DNA of 64,000 bases from Micropterus salmoides (lineage: Eukaryota; Chordata; Actinopteri; Centrarchiformes; Centrarchidae), in the NCBI RefSeq assembly GCF_014851395.1, contig NW_024042261.1:36605942-36669941 (forward strand). The letters are read 5' to 3'. Below the pieces are notes generated by a model. It was not told where the DNA came from and did no database searches. It saw only the letters and a list, made by a program, of their open reading frames with translations. This document shows, one piece after another, positions 57,630 to 64,000 of the stretch (the stretch's first letter is position 1; each line of letters begins with the position of its first letter). The position numbers and the translations under genes were made by a program.

Positions 57630-58586
57630 TGTTGTGCCCTTAAGAAGAGGAAAAGTAACGGGACAAGGTTGAAGAAGCACGCAGCTCTCGCCTTCACTCG
57701 TCTGTATTGAATGAGTTTTTGAACAATGTATACAAAAAAACCCATACATTTCTATATTCATGCACTCATCAGATTCAGGACCACGGTCACAATTATCTTA
57801 ATGCATTCTAAATTACCCTATGAAATGTGAATCATTTAGCCAAAGTTTAAATGACATTTTAATACTCCTTTTTAAATGAATTCCCACAGAACACTAAAAT
57901 GAATTATACTTTTAACATTATTCATTGTCTCCGCATGTCATGAACTCACACACACAGTAACAAATACACAATAAACCTTACTGCTGAAATATGTGGACGT
58001 AGCAGTAGCTCGCTTAAAACGACAAAGTTAACGCTTGGACATGGAGGGACTCGAGCCATGACGTCTCTGGCTGCTAGCATAACGTTACACATCTTCCCAG
58101 TTAGCACGAAACTCTAAATATACACATGCAAAACCGTTTCTTTTACTCATATAAAACCACAGTAACATAAGGAAATATACTATCAACATGTGTTACAAGT
58201 TTATATTGCGTTGTGAGTGGTAATTACCTTAAGAAAGGGGAAAAGTAACGGGAGAAGGTTGAAGAAGCACGCAGCTCTTGCCTTCACTCGTCTGTATTGA
58301 ATTAGGAAGAGAAGCACGATCCCCCTACTGGAGCCCCGAGGCATTACCAACACATCGATGAGCAATTAACCCACACAAACAAGGATCAGCATTACCTGCA
58401 TTCCACTTCTTAGTATTACTCGCTGTATAGTTTCTAATATTCTAAACATTAATATAACAACTACTGTAAATGTAATTTCCTGAAAAGGGAATACTGTAAT
58501 AAACTTAAAAATGGGTTTACTTTTCAAATAGATTACTTGGTATCAAAATGAGTTATGAACTATATTGCCACATACCACTTGTCACA
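57630..58586. mobile_element. 957-bp TG...CA insertion inside the LINE (possible solo LTR)
   Basis: The LINE reading breaks at ELV and resumes at LVDNF. Between lies a segment starting TGTTGTGCCC and ending TTGTCACA, flanked by CAAG on both sides (57626-57629, 58587-58590). TG/CA ends with a 4-bp duplication suggest an LTR. An internal direct repeat (57639-57714 and 58229-58304, ~590 bp apart) is unusual for a simple LTR. No coding potential. Confidence 0.5.
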
Positions 58587-58649
58587 CAAGCTCATTGACT
58601 GAGACCCGTGACAGGGCGGGTGTTGAAGAGAAAGCCTGAATAAATTTTT

Positions 58650-59541
58650 CACTAGTGCTTTCAGTGATATGCCATTTTTTTGATTACCTCTGTTTGTATA
58701 TTTGTGTGCACGCAGATAGCACTCTCAAAGAAAACACAGGAATGATCAGAGAGAGCAACATCAGTCACCACAACCTTGGAAAGTCCAAAGTGTGCCCCTT
58801 ATTGTGCGTGGGCTCCGTCACATGTTGGGTCTGTCCATAATTATCAAGAACACAACATAGTTCTTTAGTCCCTCTGTCCTGGGGGTTGTCAACATGGATG
58901 TTAAAATCATCAGCAATAACCACACAGTCAAAGTCAATACAGATTATAGACAGCAGTTCACCAAAGTCATCAAAAACGTTTCCACAGTATTTAGGGGGCC
59001 TTTAGATATTTAGAAAAATAGCTCGAGAAGAGGAATTCAGCTGAAGAGCCACATGTTCAAAAGAAGCAAAATTCCCATAAGACATCTTTTTGCATTGGAG
59101 GGAGTCATTAAACAAAATGGTAACTCCACCTCCTCTCTTATGCACTCTAGCTTCACTCATGAAACTGAAGTTGGGAGGGGTAGACTCGATAAGGACAGCT
59201 GCACTGTTATCTTGGTCCAACCAAGTTTCAGTTAAAAACATGAAATTAAGATTGTGAGTGATTATAAAATCATTGATTAAAAATGTTTTTCCTGCCAAAG
59301 AACTAACGTTTAACAAAGCTAATTTTAGTGTGTTAAAAACATTATCTGGCCCACTTTTTTTGACAGGCTGCGGCTGACGAGGAATTAATACTAAACTTGC
59401 AGGATATGTTGAGTGTTTCCTGTTTCTTAACACATTCACCGTGCTTTTTCCATTACCTGTCAAGACAGGGATGGAGAATGGGAATGGGATGTCCTGGGAA
59501 GAGTCATGAGTGCTATTTTCCTTGTAGCCTGGACCCAGCAC
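58650..59541 (-). pseudogene. LINE AP-endonuclease domain
   Basis: LKLALLNVSSLAGKTFLIND, MFLTETWLDQDNSAAVLIES (TETW block) and EARVHKRGGGVTILF are clear. A stop near 59000 is followed by VVIADDFNIHVD, where the usual GDFN is altered to DDFN, then TEPTHNKGHTLDF and LSDHSCVFF (SDH block). The domain is recognisable but not functional. Confidence 0.82.
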
Positions 59542-59623
59542 ATATCAGACAGAGCTTACTGGGCTTTTTTTGTCAAACCTGGAGGACTTAGAACCAGTGG
59601 TGGAGGTGGACGGTGAGGGGGGA

Positions 59624-61048
59624 TTAGGGTGGAGAAAATGGGAGTGGAGCGAGGGAAGGTGCGGGGAGTAAATTTGGTCCCAGCTCTAACCAGGTCTTCC
59701 ATGTGATCAGTGAAGTCCAACAGGGGGGAGAGGGGAGAAAGGGTGTCTGGAGAGAAGGGTGACCTAGATGGGGATTGGGGGGGTAAAGGTGGTGAATACT
59801 CACTGTTTTCAGTGAGGGAGGTGGAGGCTCTTCCTCTTGGCTGAGATGTCTCCAGTGATCAGAGCTCTCTTCCGGCGGGGGCTGAGGAAGCTCTCCTTCA
59901 AGGTTTCTGGCGTGTTGTGTTATGTCTTCTTCTTGTTTTGATTCCTCTTGTCTCTTGTCCTTGGCAGAGGGAACAGATGAGTGACACAGAAAGTAAAACA
60001 GGTTGGGGCTAAACAATTTTACTCCTGACTTGTTAAGGCGAAGTCCATCTGCCTTAAAAAGATGTCTGCGGTCCCACAGAAAGTAAAAGTTTTCGATGAA
60101 ATGCACTGAATGGACAGTACATACATCTATCTGCTGAATCTCTCAGCTCCTCTTTGGATTGGCAGTATAGGGCCACTGATAAACACCTCAGCATTCAAAG
60201 AGCTGACCGTGTTCAAGAGATTATTAAAGTCCGCTTTCAACACTTCAGACTGTTGCTTCACAACATCATTGGTCCCGATGTGCAGTATGATGTTTTTCAC
60301 AGCAGGATGTTCAGCCACGATACGCAGGATTCTTTCTGCCCAGTCAGACACCATATCCTTCGGAAAGCAGAGTACTTTGGTGTTCTTACTGCACATGCTT
60401 CTTACATCGTTTACAGCAGAGTCACCCATAATCGGAGTTTGAGGCCCAGTCGTTAGCTTTCCCTGCAGCCTTTTACTTTCTGATTTGCTCTCAGTCCTTA
60501 CCCTTCTGTGTGAGGACAGGATGTTATCCAGGTCATCAGACGGAGATCCAGGGTCCTGCAATAGTGGTGAAAATCTGTTCTGCTGTTGCACACTCGGTTG
60601 TTGGGGAGGTTTGTTGCTAACTCTCCCTTTCGCAGCTGTCCACGGCTGTGTCCTACTAAGAACAGGGGTTGAAGAGGTGCTCTGCGGCATCACAAATCTC
60701 AGGGCGCTGGGTTCTGCCTGTTACTCCTCCTCCCATTTCCCCAGGAAATGATTTACTCTTAGGCTTTGCACCAAGAGCGCTCCAGGGAGGACTCCCACTT
60801 TCAGATTTATTACCCAGGACACAGGCCTCCTGCTTCTTGGTAGTCTTGTTGGTGCTAATTAGCCGTGTGTTAGCATGCTCTTGTCCACTGTTTTGGGTCC
60901 ATGGTAAAGTGGTGTCATTCCCACATAGTCCATTCACTTCCACATTCACTTCTAACCTGTGGATCTTGGTTTCCAGCACTGCAATTTTCTGTAGAAGTTT
61001 GTAGAAGTCGTCCGTGGAGAAGGGGGGCATCTTGCTGCTAATTAGCAT
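59624..61048 (-). pseudogene. LINE ORF1 with SGNH/esterase domain
   Basis: Three minus-strand pieces in different frames. 61048-60656 (MPPFSTDDFYKLLQKIAVLE, a coiled-coil-like start). 60693-60127 with GDSAVNDV (block I), ILHIGTNDVVKQQSE (GxND block) and FISGPILPI. 60106-59624 with WDRRHLFKADGLRLN and a Pro-rich tail. The last SGNH block should be DGLH; here it is DGLR, so the catalytic His is lost. Frameshifts lie near 60675 and 60125. Such ORF1 proteins are known from CR1/L2-group LINEs. Confidence 0.8.
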
Positions 61049-61129
61049 TAGCTATAGCTCCAGTCACTGCAGTACAGGCTAGTGCTATTGATAGGCCGCA
61101 CTCGCGTAGCACTAAGATCATAAAAGTAT

Positions 61130-62782
61130 TAGGGCTGCAGCTATCGATTCTTTTTGTAATCGATTAATCTAGCACTTAATCAATCGATTAATTGGATAAT
61201 TTGTTTGTGTGTGTTTTTAAACAACCAAAACAAATAATGTATAATGAAAATGATAAGGCTGTAAAATTAACTAGCGTTTGGCTTTTATTTCTCAAAAAAA
61301 ACCAGAGGTATTTATTCCAACTCCAACATTTGGCTCCAAAACTAAGCCTATTTATTGCAATTTTACCCATTTAGTGTTTATAAGTGCCAGTGCCAACAAT
61401 TATACATGTTTTACAGTAAATTGATTTAACTGTATTGTTATATAACATGTAAAACTTTGAATACAAACTTAAATAGTAAAGGCCATTTGGCCTTAGTTTT
61501 GTCTTCTTAAATACAACATTACAAAAAAAGAATTGCACCTTCTGCAAATTACGTGGTCAAATTACCAAATTATTATAATTTTTGAAATGACCGATCGTTT
61601 CGCTAGATAAGACCCTTATTCATCGTCTGGTGTCGTTTAAAGCCCTTTGAAGCTGCACTGAAACTGTCATTTGGACCTTGAACCGTCTGGTGCCCAGTGA
61701 AGTCCATTATATGGAGAAAAATCCTGGAATGTTTTCATCAAAAACCTTAATTTCTTTTCGACTGAAGAAAGAAAGATGTGAACATCTTGAATGACATGGG
61801 GGTGAGTAAATTATCAGCAAAAGTTTTTTTTAAAGTGAACTACTCCTTTAAATAGAAAAAAAAACAGCATTTTGTTTTTCACATAGGCTAGTTGAAGTAT
61901 ATTGGCACGTTTTGTAGTATTATATTTTTTGTTAATTTAAAATGTCTTCCCCAAAAGTACGAGTGGATTTGGAGAAGCAGGCTGGGGAGTTTAATTTTTT
62001 GTTGTTGTCTGTAACTATTTGGCAGACGTGACATACAAACAAGGTCTCGCAAAGACTGCAATACAATATTTGTTCCTCCATCACGTCCCGGTGTATACAG
62101 TGTACAGAGTATGCTGAAATTATTGTTGCGTGGCTACATAAAAGTTTAAGCATATGTGATGAATTGCCGCAATTGGTCTGACTGGCGCGTGAGAGAGACA
62201 AGGGCGCGCGCGTGTGTGTGAAGGGGTTCTTTTTTTATGGGCTATACTCTCTTGCAATTGAACGTGAATACGTTTATTACTTAAAAAACATCAAAGCTAG
62301 ACATCATATCTAGTCAAACCGCATCATGACATCGCTACAAATACAGTATGGGATTAAAATCAGAGAACATCAATGTATAGGCTTAGGCTACATTACCTTG
62401 TTTCATCGACGCTTGGTGAAACAGCATGTAGTAGATGTTTTCGGTTCAGATGCTGAATCATCGAAGTCGTACTGTTGTGGTATACTTTGCAGTAGACACA
62501 TTGCACCTTGTTCTCTTCCTTTTTAAATATAAATGATCCCAAACTTTAGACATTCTCTGCCGTTTATGGACATTACTCTCCGCCATCGCGCCAACTAAAT
62601 TCAAATGTATCATGCGCTATGGTGTGCTTCCTGAACAACGGTCCGTGTGAAAGAATCAGATCCCAGCGTGCGCGTATAGTGCGCGTCATAGGAATTTAAC
62701 GAGGATTCGAGGCAGAATTTTTGCCTCGAGGATTTTTTGTAATCGAGTTAATCGAGTAATTCGATGGATCGTTTCAGCCCTA
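61130..62782. mobile_element. Non-autonomous hAT with perfect 8-bp target duplication
   Basis: The ends TAGGGCTGCAGC ... GTTTCAGCCCTA with subterminal AATCGATTAATC-type repeats are flanked by AAAAGTAT (61122-61129 and 62783-62790). The interior (about 61580-61860) contains another familiar teleost repeat (GACCGATCGTTTCGCTAGAT ... GACATGGGGGTGAGTAAATT). No transposase frame. Confidence 0.88.
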
Positions 62783-62949
62783 AAAAGTATTTAAAGTATG
62801 GGAAGAGCCTACTTTATCTGACAGTCCCAGTGATATCCAAGAAGTATCCAAGAGCTGCTGACTTCTAGCAGGGGGAAAAAGAGAGTTTAAGCAAAAGAAT
62901 GCAAGGAGAGGCAAGAGCAAGCAGCAAAGCATCTGCACTGTAAGAAAGC

Positions 62950-63117
62950 AGTAAAAAGTTTGAAGTTGGTTATTTGACAGATATTCAATCAGGATCCAGT
63001 GATGTCTTCTTAACTCAGTTTCACACAGTGTTAGCAGTATAGGTGCGGCAAGCTCACCTCCGAGGGCTTGCTCTTAATCAACGGGAGTTTGCTTAGGGAC
63101 CATCAATAAATTACTAT
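62950..63117 (+). repeat. Segmental duplication block C, copy 2, distal part
   Basis: TTGAAGTTGGTTATTTGACA, CAGTTTCACACAGTGTTAGC and TTTGCTTAGGGACCATCAAT continue the match to 47840-47980 that broke off at 55846. This shows that about 7.1 kb was inserted between. Confidence 0.75.
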
Positions 63118-63159
63118 TATTATAGGCTATTATTAGGCCTACTATATGTCATCATTTCT

Positions 63160-63510
63160 TTCAATAGTTTCTGTGTCATGTGATTTAAGGACTCCACACC
63201 AATGCGGAACTCTTACACTGGCCAAATGAGACACACTCCTTCATATTATAGATTTAATATTATAGACTTTTTCCATTTTCTGTTAATATTTAGGCCTATT
63301 AATAGTTTTCTAGTTGTACTTTTTTTTTCAATAGCTACTGTGTCATGTGAGTCAAGGACTCCAAACCAATGCCAAATTGTAGAACTATAGGACAAAAGAG
63401 ACACACCCCTTCATATTAATTTATTTTATAGGCTATTAGGCCTAATATTTATTAATTATTTGGGGGGGGGTGATTTTTTTCAATAGCTTCCATTTCATGT
63501 GATTCAGGTA
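63160..63510 (+). repeat. Tandem minisatellite-like repeat, copy 2
   Basis: Three units with CAATAG(C)T-CTGTGTCATGTGA, AAGGACTCCAMACCAATGC and GAGACACACYCCTTCATATT begin near 63163, 63330 and 63480, a period of about 150-168 bp. The third is cut by a hAT MITE fragment. Confidence 0.7.
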
Positions 63511-64000
63511 ATCTGGCATACCGGGCAAATGCCCGGTGGGCTGACGCACTTTGGGGCCTGTGGAATGTAAATAATTTATTTATTTGAATTTAGCTATTTT
63601 TCTAAATATCTAAAGGCCCCCTAAATACTGTGGAAACGTTTTTGATGACTTTGGTGAACTGCTGTCTATAATCTGTATTGACTTTGACTGTGTGGTTATT
63701 GCTGGTGATTTTAACATCCATGTTGACCACCCCCAACCTAACTGTTTTTAAAAAAAACGGGCTAACAATCGGCCCATAAAGCACGGACAGTGGCCCATTG
63801 GCTAATTTTCTATACTGACACTGGGCTGGCCCAATCACATCTCTAGCCCCCACCCCCTCTGCTCTCTGCTTCTTACGTTGTGGGCCAAAAAAACATTCTT
63901 CAGACGGCTGCAGCCAAAATGCGCGTAGCTTTAACATCAGCTGCAGTACCCTGCGTAGAGCAACCAGGCACCTGAAGGAGTAGAAGAGCTGTGGTGGCCA
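63508..64000 (+). mobile_element. Third copy of the hAT MITE at 11409, cut by window end
   Basis: Starts AATCTGGCATACCGGGCAAA like the copy at 33938 and continues with CGGCCCATAAAGCACGGACA, TTAACATCAGCTGCAGTACC. It is interrupted at 63592-63737 by a LINE fragment. Confidence 0.75.
63592..63737 (+). mobile_element. 146-bp LINE endonuclease fragment inside a hAT MITE
   Basis: The sequence AGCTATTTTTCTAAATATCT ... GTGATTTTAACATCCATGTT matches the minus strand of 59015-58880 in the LINE at 55853-61120. It is an internal LINE piece with no 3' tail, so it did not arrive by ordinary retrotransposition. It keeps the GDFN motif that the large copy has lost. Confidence 0.75.

Larger units (their letters stand above)
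55853..61120 (-). mobile_element. L2/CR1-type LINE, near full length, broken
   Basis: Minus orientation: 5' end near 61120 or beyond, ORF1 61048-59624, endonuclease 59541-58590, reverse transcriptase 57629-56242, and a 3' end with TGCTATACAAATAAACTTG and a (CCTTG)n tail at 55853-55890. It is interrupted by the insertion at 57630-58586 and has several internal deletions. Confidence 0.88.

Noticed and set aside
60110..60751. Plus-strand frames of 88-110 codons
   Set aside because: Antisense shadows of LINE ORF1.
63602..63937. 111-codon minus-strand frame
   Set aside because: Runs across a LINE fragment and a hAT MITE in the wrong orientation; composite by chance.
1..64000. CRISPR array, operon, phage or bacterial defence genes
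   Set aside because: Direct repeats seen are microsatellites or transposon repeats; gene structure is eukaryotic throughout.

Overview
The window is nuclear DNA from a ray-finned fish, most likely a teleost. The evidence is one split gene with GT-AG introns, a glycosyltransferase family 92 (GT92) sequence type that is expanded in fish, and a dense load of fish-typical mobile DNA (Tc1/mariner, hAT, piggyBac, L2/CR1-type LINEs, CA microsatellites). There are no operons, ribosome binding sites, rRNA genes, CRISPR arrays or phage genes. Species cannot be decided from the sequence.

The one clearly functional-looking gene is a GT92 gene on the minus strand. I could join nine coding exons by hand from an ATG at 30828 to a stop at 14731. 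All intron phases agree, and the total is 1302 nt (433 codons plus stop). The product would be a type II membrane protein with a short cytosolic tail, one signal anchor and a lumenal GT92 domain carrying the metal-binding DxD. A second, related GT92 copy lies head-to-tail downstream (7470-9634, minus). Only its first three exons are visible, and its exon 2 is split by a Tc1-type MITE that landed just before the splice donor.

Layout. 1-830: unrecognised sequence and microsatellites. 829-1941: piggyBac MITE. 1942-3850: mostly unrecognised, one 86-codon ORF. 3850-5980: decayed hAT transposon with a readable BED-type transposase, cut by a Tc1 fragment (5981-6503). 7470-9634: GT92 partial copy. 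10260-12514: Tc1 fragment and hAT MITE. 14731-31175: GT92 gene whose introns hold an L2 LINE, a long-terminal-repeat-style inverted element (20105-21190), a LINE endonuclease fragment and many small repeats. 29445-34900: Tc1, LINE RT fragment, TTAA-flanked element, hAT copy. 35000-41240: a mosaic including an inverted copy of the 31-32 kb block.

41240-63510 is the most structured part. Two colinear segments (about 41237-48950 and 52487-63510) look like an old tandem duplication that was then inflated by different insertions. Unit 1 took a 4.9 kb hAT with a perfect 8-bp target duplication and a hairpin-TIR MITE. Unit 2 took a hAT MITE (perfect 8-bp duplication), an L2/CR1-type LINE with an SGNH-type ORF1 (itself split by a 957-bp TG...CA insertion) and another hAT (perfect 8-bp duplication). 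Because each unit serves as the empty site of the other, insertion boundaries can be read directly.

I found no new pathway or defence system. The most unusual observations are the exon-splitting MITE, two long perfect hairpins (23-bp and 26-bp arms), a 146-bp LINE patch inside a hAT copy, and a strong excess of the 8-bp palindrome TAGGCCTA.
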